A stretch of 64,000 nucleotides of DNA. Origin: Paenibacillus alginolyticus DSM 5050 = NBRC 15375 (lineage in GTDB: Bacteria > Bacillota > Bacilli > Paenibacillales > NBRC-103111). Within the stretch, counting starts at the first letter, position 1. Each line of letters begins with the position of its first letter. The notes below the pieces were generated by a model. It was not told where the DNA came from, did not search any database, and saw only the letters and a list, made by a program, of their open reading frames with translations. Of the stretch, positions 24,127 through 32,555 are shown one piece after another. Where the stretch lies: positions 1-64,000 of the forward strand of contig NZ_AUGY01000001.1 of the NCBI RefSeq assembly GCF_000422905.1, in the 5' to 3' direction. The position numbers and the translations under genes are program-made.

Positions 24127-25137
24127 ATGTCTATTGGTCAACTATATAAACATAGAAGTTTAGGTTTATCTGACGACGAAGTCGTTCGTATGTATACAGT
24201 CATGAGCCTTGCTGCTAAATATGATGAGCGAGCTTTCATGCTGCAACGCGCAGGTAAAATACCTTTTCACGTGTCTGGAATGGGACAATATGCCGGTCAG
24301 GTAGGGATGGCTTTTGCGATGAAAGCGCAAAAAGATTATTTCCTGCCTTATTACCGTGACTATGCGTTTGTACTATCTGTCGGCATGACAGTGAAGGATC
24401 TAATGCTTGCGGTTTTTTGCAAAGCTGAAGATGTGAACAGCGGTGGAAGACAAATGGCTGGTCACTTTGGCGATAAGAAAAATCATATCGTCACAGGGTC
24501 GTCTCCTGTTACAACGCAAGTGCCGCATGCAGCTGGTATCGCGCTTGCTGCCAAAATGAAAAAGCAAGACTTCGTCACCTTTGTTTCCTTCGGAGAAGGC
24601 TCCAGCAATCAGGGGGATTTCCATGAGGGCTGCAATTTCGCGGGCGTACATAAGCTGCCTGTTATTTTCGTTTGTGAAAATAATCAATATGCAATTTCTG
24701 TTCCTCTGCATAAACAAGTGGCGGGCAAAATCGCGGATCGTGCGCTGGGGTACGGGTTCCCAGGTATTCAAGTAGATGGCAGCGATGTTTTGGAAATGTA
24801 CCGGGTAACGAAGGAAGCAAGAGAAAGAGCTGCTCGTGGCGAAGGACCAACGCTCATCGAAATGATTTCTTATCGTCTCATGCCTCATTCAACGTCGGAT
24901 GATGACATGCTGTACCGGACGAAAGAAGAAGTTGAACAGAATCGTCAAAAAGACGGCATCCTTAAATTCAAAGAATATTTAATGGAATGCGGTCTATGGA
25001 GTGAAGATCAGGATCGTGATCTTCAGGAACGGCAAAAGCAAGAGATTAATGAAGCTACTAAGTATGCGGATCTCGCGCCTTATCCGAAACCGGAAGATAC
25101 GCTCCTTCATGTTTACGCGGAAGGAGTTGACCAATAA
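24127..25137 (+). CDS. bkdAA: Branched-chain 2-oxoacid dehydrogenase E1, alpha subunit
   Basis: 336 residues. The ThDP-binding motif (FVSFGEGSSNQGDFHEGCNFAGVHKLPVIFVCENN, with GEG...ENN) is clear, as are RAGKIPFHVSGMGQYAGQVG and HSTSDD near the phosphorylation-loop region. With the beta subunit it decarboxylates 2-oxoisovalerate-type acids; the short alpha subunit and gene order lpdV-alpha-beta-E2 match Bacillus bkd. The products feed branched-chain fatty acids. AAAGGAGG lies ahead of the ATG; the beta gene follows after 3 nt. Confidence 0.9.
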   Translation: MSIGQLYKHRSLGLSDDEVVRMYTVMSLAAKYDERAFMLQRAGKIPFHVSGMGQYAGQVGMAFAMKAQKDYFLPYYRDYAFVLSVGMTVKDLMLAVFCKAEDVNSGGRQMAGHFGDKKNHIVTGSSPVTTQVPHAAGIALAAKMKKQDFVTFVSFGEGSSNQGDFHEGCNFAGVHKLPVIFVCENNQYAISVPLHKQVAGKIADRALGYGFPGIQVDGSDVLEMYRVTKEARERAARGEGPTLIEMISYRLMPHSTSDDDMLYRTKEEVEQNRQKDGILKFKEYLMECGLWSEDQDRDLQERQKQEINEATKYADLAPYPKPEDTLLHVYAEGVDQ

Positions 25138-25140
25138 ATT

Positions 25141-26121
25141 ATGGCTGTTATTACATATTTGGAAGCAATCCGTTCTGCGATGCAGGAGGAAATGCAGCAG
25201 GATGATAACGTCTTCGTACTTGGTGAAGACGTTGGTAAAGGCGGTGTCTTGAACACGACCAAAGGACTGCGTGATTTATTTGGTGAAGAGCGAGTTCTAG
25301 ACACACCGTTAGCGGAGTCTGCCATTGTAGGTGTGGCTATTGGTGCGGCGATGTATGGAATGAAACCGATCGCCGAAATTCAGTTTGCTGATTTCATTTT
25401 CCCGGCAACGAATCAAATTCTAAGTGAAGCAGCGAAGATTCGTTATCGCTCTAATAATGACTGGACATGCCCGATCGTCATTCGTGCTCCATATGGTGCG
25501 ACCGGAGCAGGTGCCTTGTATCATTCCCAATGTCCGGAATCTGTTTTCTTCGGTACACCGGGAGTTAAGATTGTAGCGCCTTCGAATCCATATGATGCCA
25601 AGGGGTTGCTGAAAGCAGCAATCCGAGATGCAGATCCTGTGTTATTCTTCGAGCACAAGAAGTGTTATCTGGCGCTGTCTGCTGATGTGCCAGATGACGA
25701 CTATATCGTGCCGATCGGCAAGGCCGACATTAAACGCGAGGGCACAGACATTACAGTCATCGCCTACGGTATGGTTGTAAATTATGCATTGCAAGCAGCA
25801 GAAGAACTTGCGAAGGATGGCATTTCCGCACATGTACTTGACCTTCGTTCTCTGCAGCCGCTTGACAAAGAGGCTATTTTGGAGGCCGCTAGGAAGACGG
25901 GCAAAGTACTCATCGCTCATGAAGACAACAAAACAGGCGGTGTTGGAGCTGAAGTTTCAGCGATTATCGCCGAAGAAATGCTGTTTGAGCTCGATGCGCC
26001 TATTGCAAGACTTTGCGGCCCCGATGTTCCGGCAGTGGGCAGCAATCCACCGATGGAGAAATTCTTCTTGCTCAATGCAGATAAGCTGAAGGAAGCCATG
26101 TACCAGCTTGCGATGTTCTAA
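25141..26121 (+). CDS. bkdAB: Branched-chain 2-oxoacid dehydrogenase E1, beta subunit
   Basis: 326 residues with the transketolase pyrimidine-binding domain (VFVLGEDVGKGGVLNTTKGL, DTPLAESAIVGVAIGAAM, FADFIFPATNQI) and the C-terminal domain (VLDLRSLQPLDKEAIL, HEDNKTGGVGAEV, RLCGPDVPAVGSNPPMEKFFL). The DVPAVGSNPPME stretch is usual for bkd/pdh beta subunits. No ribosome site is strong in the 3-nt gap, so translation is probably coupled to the alpha gene. Confidence 0.92.
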   Translation: MAVITYLEAIRSAMQEEMQQDDNVFVLGEDVGKGGVLNTTKGLRDLFGEERVLDTPLAESAIVGVAIGAAMYGMKPIAEIQFADFIFPATNQILSEAAKIRYRSNNDWTCPIVIRAPYGATGAGALYHSQCPESVFFGTPGVKIVAPSNPYDAKGLLKAAIRDADPVLFFEHKKCYLALSADVPDDDYIVPIGKADIKREGTDITVIAYGMVVNYALQAAEELAKDGISAHVLDLRSLQPLDKEAILEAARKTGKVLIAHEDNKTGGVGAEVSAIIAEEMLFELDAPIARLCGPDVPAVGSNPPMEKFFLLNADKLKEAMYQLAMF

Positions 26122-26176
26122 TTTTCACATCTAATATCCTTTCATTGATCATTTCCTGAACTTAGGAGGTACACCC

Positions 26177-27532
26177 ATGAACCAAACCAACAGCCGACTA
26201 ACCGAGGTAACGGTCCCGCATTTAGCGGAGAGCCTCGTTTCGGCTACAATAGGCAAATGGCTTAAGAAGCCTGGCGATTATATCGAACAATACGATGTGC
26301 TTTGTGAGCTATTCACAGAGAAAGTGAATACGGAAATGCCTTCACCAATTGAAGGGACGCTTGTCAAAATCATTGTCGGCGACGGCGAAACAGCTGCTGT
26401 TGGCGAAGCGATTTGTTTGATTGAAGAGCCGAATGCAGCTTTAGCGAACGGAGCATCAACTGCAGGAGCTTCAGCTGCTAGTCATGCTGGAGCCGCGCTG
26501 GCGGAAGACTCAGACCAAAGCATGCGTGGTCGTTATTCGCCAGCTGTCCACCGGCTTGCCCAAGACCATCGCGTAGATTTGTCTCGTGTTGCAGGAACGG
26601 GGCTTGGCGGAAGGATTACGCGCAAGGACGTTGAGCAGTTCATCGCCTCCGGTGGAGCCAATGCAGCTCCTGCCGCAGTGCAAACGAATCAACCGGCAGC
26701 TGCAGTTGTTCCTCAAACCGCTCCACCCGTTGATTCGCAGCAGGCTCACCAGCCTGTTCGCAGTTCTGGCATTCATTTATCCGCCAATCCGCAAACGCCG
26801 CTGATTGAAGCGGAAGGACACTCATTAGACTCTCGCAATGAGCATTTCATTGACGTTACGCCAATGCGCAATGCCATTGCTTCAAAAATGCGCCAGAGTG
26901 TAACCGAAATTCCGCATGCTTGGACAATGATTGAGGTCGATGTAACGAATCTTGTTGTTCTGCGGAATAAAGTGAAAGACGAGTTTATGCGCCGAGAAGG
27001 CATTAACTTAACGTACTTGGCATTCATGCTGAAAGCGGTCGTCAATGCCATTAAGGATTACCCGATTATCAACTCCGTCTGGGCCGTCGATAAAATTATC
27101 GTGAAACGCGATATTAACATTTCGTTGTCCGTAGGAACAGAAGATTCGGTCTTGACGCCGGTCATCAAAAAAGCGGATCAAAAAAATATCGCCGGACTGG
27201 CCAGAGAAATCGATGAATTGACGAAGAAAACGCGTGCGGGGAAATTATCGCTGAATGATATGGTTGGCGGGACATTTACTGTAAATAATACAGGCTCCTT
27301 CGGTTCGATTCTGTCTTATCCGATCATCAACTACCCGCAAGCAGCTATTGTGACCTTCGAATCGATAGTGAAGAAGCCTGTCGTTATTCAAGATATGATT
27401 GCGGTTCGTTCGATGGTTAACCTTTGTCTGTCACTGGATCACCGTATTCTTGACGGTGTCATCTGTGGTAGGTTCCTACAGAGAGTGAAAGAAAATTTAG
27501 AAAGCTATAACGCGGATACAAAGATTTATTAA
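26177..27532 (+). CDS. bkdB: Branched-chain 2-oxoacid dehydrogenase E2 (dihydrolipoyl acyltransferase)
   Basis: 451 residues: lipoyl domain 8-83 with the lipoylated Lys49 in FTEKVNTEMPSP, an Ala-rich linker, a peripheral-subunit-binding domain near 118-155 (YSPAVHRLAQDHRVDLSRVAGTG), a second Ala/Pro linker, and the catalytic domain with LDHRILDG near 420-427. Only one lipoyl domain is present. TTAGGAGG precedes the ATG. The bkdR regulator and the ptb-bcd-buk genes found in B. subtilis are absent from this cluster, and no -12/-24 promoter was seen. Confidence 0.92.
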   Translation: MNQTNSRLTEVTVPHLAESLVSATIGKWLKKPGDYIEQYDVLCELFTEKVNTEMPSPIEGTLVKIIVGDGETAAVGEAICLIEEPNAALANGASTAGASAASHAGAALAEDSDQSMRGRYSPAVHRLAQDHRVDLSRVAGTGLGGRITRKDVEQFIASGGANAAPAAVQTNQPAAAVVPQTAPPVDSQQAHQPVRSSGIHLSANPQTPLIEAEGHSLDSRNEHFIDVTPMRNAIASKMRQSVTEIPHAWTMIEVDVTNLVVLRNKVKDEFMRREGINLTYLAFMLKAVVNAIKDYPIINSVWAVDKIIVKRDINISLSVGTEDSVLTPVIKKADQKNIAGLAREIDELTKKTRAGKLSLNDMVGGTFTVNNTGSFGSILSYPIINYPQAAIVTFESIVKKPVVIQDMIAVRSMVNLCLSLDHRILDGVICGRFLQRVKENLESYNADTKIY

Positions 27533-27533
27533 A

Positions 27534-27638
27534 CTAAGCTTTAAAAAATAATCCCGCAGTAAACAATATGCTTGAAAGCAGCATCGTGAGCAGCATAACG
27601 TAAATCACGATTTTAAACCAACGCTTATTCTGTAACAA
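27534..27638 (-). CDS. prli42: Prli42-like membrane micropeptide
   Basis: 34 residues starting at TTG 27638, chosen because AAAGGAGTG lies 9 nt upstream; a longer open frame exists but lacks a ribosome site. The sequence NKRWFKIVIYVMLLTMLLSS ending GLFFKA is a short basic N-terminus plus one membrane helix, the pattern of Prli42, the membrane peptide that anchors the Listeria stressosome. Its position between bkd genes and a YqjE-like peptidase fits the bacillar arrangement. Orthology is by pattern memory. Confidence 0.7.
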   Translation of the reverse strand: MLQNKRWFKIVIYVMLLTMLLSSILFTAGLFFKA

Positions 27639-27714
27639 TGAAGATTCACTCCTTTTTCGTGAAAAAGCTTGTACCGTTTTATTGTAACTCATTGTGTGTA
27701 TCGGAGGAAAGTAC

Positions 27715-28845
27715 ATGATTCAGCAAAATCGTTTGGTGGAAGAGTTCATCTCCCTTGTTAAAGTTGACAGCGAGACTCGATTTGAGCAAGAAATTTGTGT
27801 CGTTCTTAAAGAAAAGTTCAGTCGTTTAGGGCTGCATGTCGTAGAAGATAATTCGATGGAAAAAAGTGGTCACGGATCGGGGAATTTGATCTGTACTCTT
27901 GAAGCAACCGACAGCAACGCAGCTATTCCGACTATTTTCTTCACTTCTCATATGGATACGGTAGCCCCTGGGAAAGGTATCAAGCCTCAAATTGGCGACG
28001 ATGGCTATATCCGCAGTGACGGAACGACGATCTTAGGCAGTGATGACAAAGCGGGTATCGCGGCGATGATCGAAGGCATACAAGTGCTAAAAGAGCAAAA
28101 CATCCCGCATGGCCGCATTCAATTCGTGATTACGGCAGGGGAAGAGAGCGGTCTGAAGGGCGCACGCGCCATGGATCGCAGTGTCATGGAAGCTGAGTTC
28201 GGCTTCGCACTTGATTCGAATGGCAGCATCGGCGATATTGCGACTGCAGCGCCTGGACGTGCAGAAATTGAAATTATTTTCCACGGTAAGTCAGCTCATG
28301 CCGGCGTAAATCCTGAAGATGGTATCAGTGCCATTCAAGTAGCGAGTAAAGCGGTTTCGCGTATGTCGCTCGGTCGAATTGATAGTGAAACTACTGCGAA
28401 TATTGGCAGTTTCTCAGGCGTAGGCCCTTTGAACGTGGTATGCGATAAAGTGAAGATGGAAGCGGAAGCTCGCAGTATCGTTCAACACAAGCTGGAAGCG
28501 CAAATCGCCGCGATGAAAGAGGCTTGTGAATCAGCTGCAGCTGATGCTGGCACCACTTGCGAGTTTAATGCAGATATTGTGTATGCTTCCTATATGCATG
28601 ATGATTCTGCTCCGATTGTGCAATTGACTTCTAGAGCACTCTCAACTCTTGGATTGACAGCTCGAACTTTCCACTCTGGTGGCGGCAGTGATGCTAATAT
28701 CTTTAACGGAATGGGCATACCAACGGTTAATCTAGCAGTTGGTTACCATGAAATTCATACAACAAAAGAACATATTGCCATCAGTGATTTAGTCAAAACG
28801 GCTGAATTACTCGTTGCTCTCGTGAAGGAAGCAGCGAAAGTTTAA
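27715..28845 (+). CDS. yqjE: M20-family metallopeptidase (YqjE / PepT-like)
   Basis: 376 residues from ATG 27715 with CGGAGGAAAG upstream. Di-zinc ligands lie in FFTSHMDTVAPG (His), LGSDDKAGIAAM (bridging Asp), TAGEESGLKGAR (catalytic Glu and ligand Glu) and FGFALDSNG. The small dimerisation domain begins near EIEIIFHGKSAHAGVNPEDGIS, and the C-terminal ligand is in VGYHEIHTTKEHI. It is a cytosolic aminopeptidase or deacylase; the natural substrate is unknown. Confidence 0.88.
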   Translation: MIQQNRLVEEFISLVKVDSETRFEQEICVVLKEKFSRLGLHVVEDNSMEKSGHGSGNLICTLEATDSNAAIPTIFFTSHMDTVAPGKGIKPQIGDDGYIRSDGTTILGSDDKAGIAAMIEGIQVLKEQNIPHGRIQFVITAGEESGLKGARAMDRSVMEAEFGFALDSNGSIGDIATAAPGRAEIEIIFHGKSAHAGVNPEDGISAIQVASKAVSRMSLGRIDSETTANIGSFSGVGPLNVVCDKVKMEAEARSIVQHKLEAQIAAMKEACESAAADAGTTCEFNADIVYASYMHDDSAPIVQLTSRALSTLGLTARTFHSGGGSDANIFNGMGIPTVNLAVGYHEIHTTKEHIAISDLVKTAELLVALVKEAAKV

Positions 28846-28863
28846 TTTACCTCTTTCTAGAGA

Positions 28864-28907
28864 ACCGATTAGTCTGCCATTGTCATGGCATGCTGGTCGG
28901 TTTTTTT
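28864..28907 (+). terminator. Rho-independent terminator after the M20 peptidase
   Basis: ACCGATTAGTCTGCCAT pairs with ATGGCATGCTGGTCGGT (some G-T pairs) and is followed by TTTTTTT. Confidence 0.85.
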
Positions 28908-28956
28908 ACGTGATCTCATCTAGGCATTGCAAGTGAGAGACTCAGACTTACATAAA

Positions 28957-29130
28957 GGAACGACGATGCTTTATTTATGGAAATAACGACCATTTTGCAG
29001 CGTTAAGGGAACATGGATGCGTTATTTTGTCAATTTGAGCGAAACTCAGCTTTAAAGGCGAAAATAAGCGATTGACGTTCCGTTATGTTAGTTAAAAGTG
29101 AATTTCTAGTAAAATAACGCATCGACGTTC
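28957..29130. repeat. Four copies of a ~20-bp unit, two in each orientation
   Basis: The unit GGAACGTCGATGCGTTATTT occurs with small changes at 28957-28976 and 29008-29028 on the plus strand and at 29061-29081 and 29111-29130 on the minus strand. The pairs are inverted, so the block could fold into a large hairpin. The rest of the 468-bp gap (28846-29313) holds only the terminator of the peptidase gene and a possible promoter region for the DUF3866 gene. Confidence 0.75.
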
Positions 29131-29313
29131 TCTTTCATGAGGCTCCAGAAGCGTTTGAAAGAACACAAACTCCAATCCCGCCCTCTAGTTTTCAAATTTG
29201 ATTTGAATAACACGGACATTATTTTTACTTCTTACACGCGTTTAGTGGGGTAAAATTAAATCATTCCTCATATGCTTCGAGTAAGACACGTCCGGAAAGG
29301 GGAAACTGGCTTG

Positions 29314-30426
29314 ATGATACGAGATGAGGGTACGGTTGCTGATATTATTTCGGTCAGAGGGGGACTACAGATTGTCACCGTATGGATGCGGAGCGGTGAG
29401 CTTGAGCACGCTGTACACTACACCGATACATTACCTTTGTTAAATCCAGGGGACGTGGTTGATTTAAATGTAACCGCCGTGAAGCTGAGGTTAGGTTCAG
29501 GGGGATTTCATATCGTGCTATCCATTCGTGACCGAGGATTAGAAAACCATTCAACTACATCATCAAATGGACATATCATGAAGCTCAAATATACTCCGAT
29601 GCAGCGAAGTGTGTTGGCTATTGAAGAACCTGACAGCTCGTTTCATTCTTCGTTTCAAGGTGAAAAGAAAATAGAGGGGATGCCGGTCTTGCTGGGCGAA
29701 TTGCACAGTATGCTGCCTGTCGTGATGTGCTGGCTCCGATATCGACATCAACAAAGGAATTCATATGGTAGAGCTTTGGATGTCGCCTATATTATGACAG
29801 ATGGAGGTGCTCTTCCACTTGCATGGAGTGAACATGTAGCGATACTTGAGGGGAAGGAATGGCTTAAAACCACCATTACTTATGGTCAAGCTTACGGTGG
29901 TAAGGTGGAGGCGGTTAACAAATTTAGCGCATTAGTTGCAGCGAAGCATGTTGTCAATGCAGATATCAGTCTTGTAACCATGGGGCCAGGAATCGTGGGA
30001 ACGAATAGCCGATATGGTTTTTCGGGTCTTGAGGTTGGTGAACTTGTAAATGCTGTATATGCTCTAGAAGGGATTCCAGTGGTCATTCCGAGAATTTCTT
30101 TTGCTGATCCAAGGACTCGACATCAGGGCATTAGTCATCATACGCTTACAGCGCTTCAGCTGGCAGCGAGATGTCCCGCTGTAGTACCTTTGCCACTATT
30201 GGAGGCGAAAGAAAATGCGATTGTGCAGAAACAAGCACAGAGTCTGCAGCTTCATCAAATTGTTGCCATGCCAAGCCCATCGATAGCGGAAATCGCTGAA
30301 GCTTTTTCGCAGTATCCACACCCCATTACCTCGATGGGAAGGGGACTATCGCAGGACCCAGCTTATTTCCAAACGATTTGTGCTGCTGCTGATTGTGCAA
30401 GCCAGATACATAATCGACTAATGTAA
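29314..30426 (+). CDS. DUF3866 family protein
   Basis: 370 residues from ATG 29314, which has GGAAAGGGG about 9 nt upstream; the frame is open to ATG 29272. The sequence MIRDEGTVADIISVRGGLQIVTV, LNPGDVVDLNVTAVKLRLGSGG, VTMGPGIVGTNSRYGFSGLEVGE and PRISFADPRTRHQGISHHTLTAL matches DUF3866 proteins, whose biochemical role is not known. No membrane segment. Its last 101 bp overlap the convergent MciZ-like frame. Confidence 0.8.
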   Translation: MIRDEGTVADIISVRGGLQIVTVWMRSGELEHAVHYTDTLPLLNPGDVVDLNVTAVKLRLGSGGFHIVLSIRDRGLENHSTTSSNGHIMKLKYTPMQRSVLAIEEPDSSFHSSFQGEKKIEGMPVLLGELHSMLPVVMCWLRYRHQQRNSYGRALDVAYIMTDGGALPLAWSEHVAILEGKEWLKTTITYGQAYGGKVEAVNKFSALVAAKHVVNADISLVTMGPGIVGTNSRYGFSGLEVGELVNAVYALEGIPVVIPRISFADPRTRHQGISHHTLTALQLAARCPAVVPLPLLEAKENAIVQKQAQSLQLHQIVAMPSPSIAEIAEAFSQYPHPITSMGRGLSQDPAYFQTICAAADCASQIHNRLM

Positions 30427-30526
30427 TTGTATGTCCGCCTTGCTGCAGCATGAGCTGCAATTGACGTTTGATTTCCCATGCCTTCCCTACAAGTCGAATT
30501 TGACGGTCGGTTACATAGCTCTTCAT
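30326..30526 (-). CDS. mciZ: MciZ-like inhibitor of FtsZ ring formation
   Basis: 66 residues from the ATG at 30526 (GAGG about 8-10 nt upstream on the minus strand). The motif IRLVGKAWEIKRQLQLML followed by LVDYVSG matches B. subtilis MciZ (VLVGKAWEIRAKLKE...VKDWI), a 40-residue mother-cell peptide that caps FtsZ filaments. Here a 20-residue tail (after VSGLH) runs into the end of the convergent DUF3866 gene, so the overlap is about 101 bp. The position just before nudF agrees with bacillar gene order. Whether the tail is used is open. Confidence 0.75.
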   Translation of the reverse strand: MKSYVTDRQIRLVGKAWEIKRQLQLMLQQGGHTITLVDYVSGLHNQQQHKSFGNKLGPAIVPFPSR

Positions 30527-30729
30527 ATCCATTTTCCTCTTTTCAGGTAAAATTTTGATGAATAGTTTTCGTAAAATCGTGACTTTGGTCGTGAGATATA
30601 AAAACTTCGGATAAGGCGTGGATTTTGCTGAGTTAACTATCCGACATTTATGTTGGAAACGGATACGTATAGCGAACGTATGTGCTATAATAGGTGTACA
30701 TTCCAAGACGAAAGGAGGTCATGTTCGCC

Positions 30730-31833
30730 ATGATGCATCACAGAGCATATAATTTCCGCATATACCCTACGTCAGAGCAGGCAACACTTATTAACAAGAC
30801 GATTGGATGTTGCCGCTTTGTGTTCAATCGGTTTCTTGTCTTGTGGAACGACACATTCAAAGAGACAGGTAAAGGTTTAACCTACGGTGCGTGTTCAGCA
30901 ACGTTGACCAAGCTAAAACAAGAGTTAGCGTGGCTTCAGGAGCCAGATAAATTCTCTCTGCAAAATGCACTAAGGAATTTGAACGATGCGTACAATCGTT
31001 TTTTTCAAAAACAGAACGATGCCCCTAAGTTCAAAAGTAAAAAGAATCCCGTACAGTCTTACCAAACCAACTACACCAATGGAAATATCACAGTTGTAGG
31101 TAATCAGATCAAGTTACCTAAACTGGGGCTTGTGAAGTTTGCTAAAAGTCGTGAAGTCGAAGGACGTATTCTGAACGCTACTGTTAGGCGGAGTCCAAGT
31201 GGCAAATACTTTGTATCTGTGTTGGTTGAGACCCAAGTACATGAACTTCCAAAAACAAAATTAGAAGTTGGAATAGACATGGGCTTAAAAGACTTTGCCA
31301 TTCTTTCAAATGGTGAAGTGTTTGGCAATCCCAGATTCTTACGCACAAAAGAATTAAAATTAGGAAAGGAACAACGAAAACTTTCACGAATGACAAAAGG
31401 CGGTTCCAATTGGAACAAGCAACGGATTAAAGTTGCTCGGATCCATGAGGATATGGCCAATGCCCGTAAAGATTACTTAGACAAAATCTCTACGCAGATT
31501 GTCAAAAACCACGACATCATAGCGATGGAAGATTTGCAAGTAGTCCATATGGTCAAGAATCATAAGTTGGCCAAATCTATTAGCGAAGTATCGTGGTCGA
31601 TGTTTCGCTCCATGCTTGAATACAAAGCGAGATGGTATGGTCGGCTTGTCGCCATAGTAGGAAAAACATTTGCGAGTAGTCAATTGTGCTCTTGTTGTGG
31701 CTACAAAAACAAAGACGTGAAAGACTTAAATTTGCGTGTTTGGGACTGTCCAGCGTGTAGAACGCAACATGATAGAGATTTCAACGCAAGTTTAAATATT
31801 CTTGCCGAAGGCAAAAGACTGCTTGCCGTGTAA
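30730..31833 (+). CDS. tnpB: TnpB-type RNA-guided nuclease
   Basis: 367 residues from ATG 30730, 9 nt after AAAGGAGGT; ATG 30721 is too close to that site. The N-terminal HTH region ([28 protein letters not shown]) and RuvC-like core are complete: [10 protein letters not shown] (first Asp), IAMEDLQV (Glu), and [10 protein letters not shown] (last Asp). A four-cysteine zinc knuckle lies between (CSCCGYKN ... [11 protein letters not shown]). All catalytic residues are present, so it is likely an active nuclease guided by the RNA from the element's right end. Confidence 0.9.
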   Translation: MMHHRAYNFRIYPTSEQATLINKTIGCCRFVFNRFLVLWNDTFKETGKGLTYGACSATLTKLKQELAWLQEPDKFSLQNALRNLNDAYNRFFQKQNDAPKFKSKKNPVQSYQTNYTNGNITVVGNQIKLPKLGLVKFAKSREVEGRILNATVRRSPSGKYFVSVLVETQVHELPKTKLEVGIDMGLKDFAILSNGEVFGNPRFLRTKELKLGKEQRKLSRMTKGGSNWNKQRIKVARIHEDMANARKDYLDKISTQIVKNHDIIAMEDLQVVHMVKNHKLAKSISEVSWSMFRSMLEYKARWYGRLVAIVGKTFASSQLCSCCGYKNKDVKDLNLRVWDCPACRTQHDRDFNASLNILAEGKRLLAV

Positions 31834-31937
31834 TCCCATTACACGAACTGTCGGGACGACAGGGTTAGCTTGGTAAATTTCTTTTCGTTAGAAGGGACTA
31901 CCCAAGAATCTCTTGACTTCAGTCATGAGTGGTTCAA
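31800..31937 (+). ncRNA. Predicted omega (right-end) guide RNA of TnpB
   Basis: By the known layout of IS605-type elements, the guide RNA overlaps the end of tnpB and runs to the element's right end. Here this stretch has a perfect hairpin CTGTCG gga CGACAG (31848-31862) and a terminal hairpin (31910-31929) ending in TGGTTCAA. Bases just after 31937 would serve as the guide. The start of the RNA is not visible from sequence. Confidence 0.5.
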
Positions 31938-32000
31938 ATAATGAACGATATGCGTGAATGGGACAAGTTAGACCAATTTTAAAAAGGATGAGGTGTTCGT

Positions 32001-32555
32001 ATGTCATTACACAAAAAATTCGAAGAAATAACCGTCAAGACGGAACCTATTTTCAAAGGAAAAATCATTTCGCTGCAAGTGGATCATGTCCTGCTCCCTA
32101 ATGGGGAATCTGCAACTCGTGAAATCGTTAAACATCCTGGCGCTGTAGCTGTAATTCCGCTGCTTGGGGATAAAATGATCGTTGTGGAACAGTATCGAAA
32201 ACCGCTTGAGAAAAGTCAGGTCGAGATCCCAGCTGGCAAACTGGATGCAGGCGAAGAGCCGCTAAAGGCAGCTTTACGCGAATTAGAGGAAGAAACGGGC
32301 TTTCGGACGGAAAATATCAAGCTGGTCAGTTCCTTCTATACCTCGCCAGGTTTCGCGGATGAAATCATTCATCTCTATCTAGCAGAAGATTTGATGAAGG
32401 GCGAAGCGAATCCCGATGAGGATGAATTCTTGGAGTGCGAAGCGATTACTTTGGAACAAGCTCAGCAGTACATTCGTGAAGGGCGAATTAGCGATGCGAA
32501 GACGATTATGGCTGTTTACGCCTGGCAACTGTACCTTTTAACAGGTCAAATCTAA
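32001..32555 (+). CDS. nudF: ADP-ribose pyrophosphatase (Nudix)
   Basis: 184 residues with a full Nudix box at 79-101 (GKLDAGEEPLKAALRELEEETGF) and the ADP-ribose-pyrophosphatase-type N-terminal part (GKIISLQVDHVLLPNGESATREIVKHPGAVAVIP). It cleaves ADP-ribose to AMP and ribose 5-phosphate. AAGGATGAGGTG lies ahead of the ATG. The next gene starts immediately after the stop, so the two are coupled. Confidence 0.92.
   Translation: MSLHKKFEEITVKTEPIFKGKIISLQVDHVLLPNGESATREIVKHPGAVAVIPLLGDKMIVVEQYRKPLEKSQVEIPAGKLDAGEEPLKAALRELEEETGFRTENIKLVSSFYTSPGFADEIIHLYLAEDLMKGEANPDEDEFLECEAITLEQAQQYIREGRISDAKTIMAVYAWQLYLLTGQI

Larger units (their letters stand above)
30641..31937 (+). mobile_element. Solo TnpB element (IS200/IS605 superfamily, IS1341 type)
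   Basis: The unit has one tnpB gene and no tnpA. The left part includes a hairpin CCGACAT tt ATGTTGG (30641-30656) and an extended -10 (TGCTATAAT, 30683-30691). The right end has an imperfect hairpin (31910-31929) followed by TGGTTCAA, the usual look of IS605-type right ends. The exact left border is not fixed. It lies between mciZ and nudF. Without TnpA it cannot move on its own. Confidence 0.65.

Noticed and set aside
28957-29130. Possible CRISPR array from the repeated 20-bp units
   Set aside because: Only four diverged copies, in both orientations and at unequal spacing, and no cas genes nearby.
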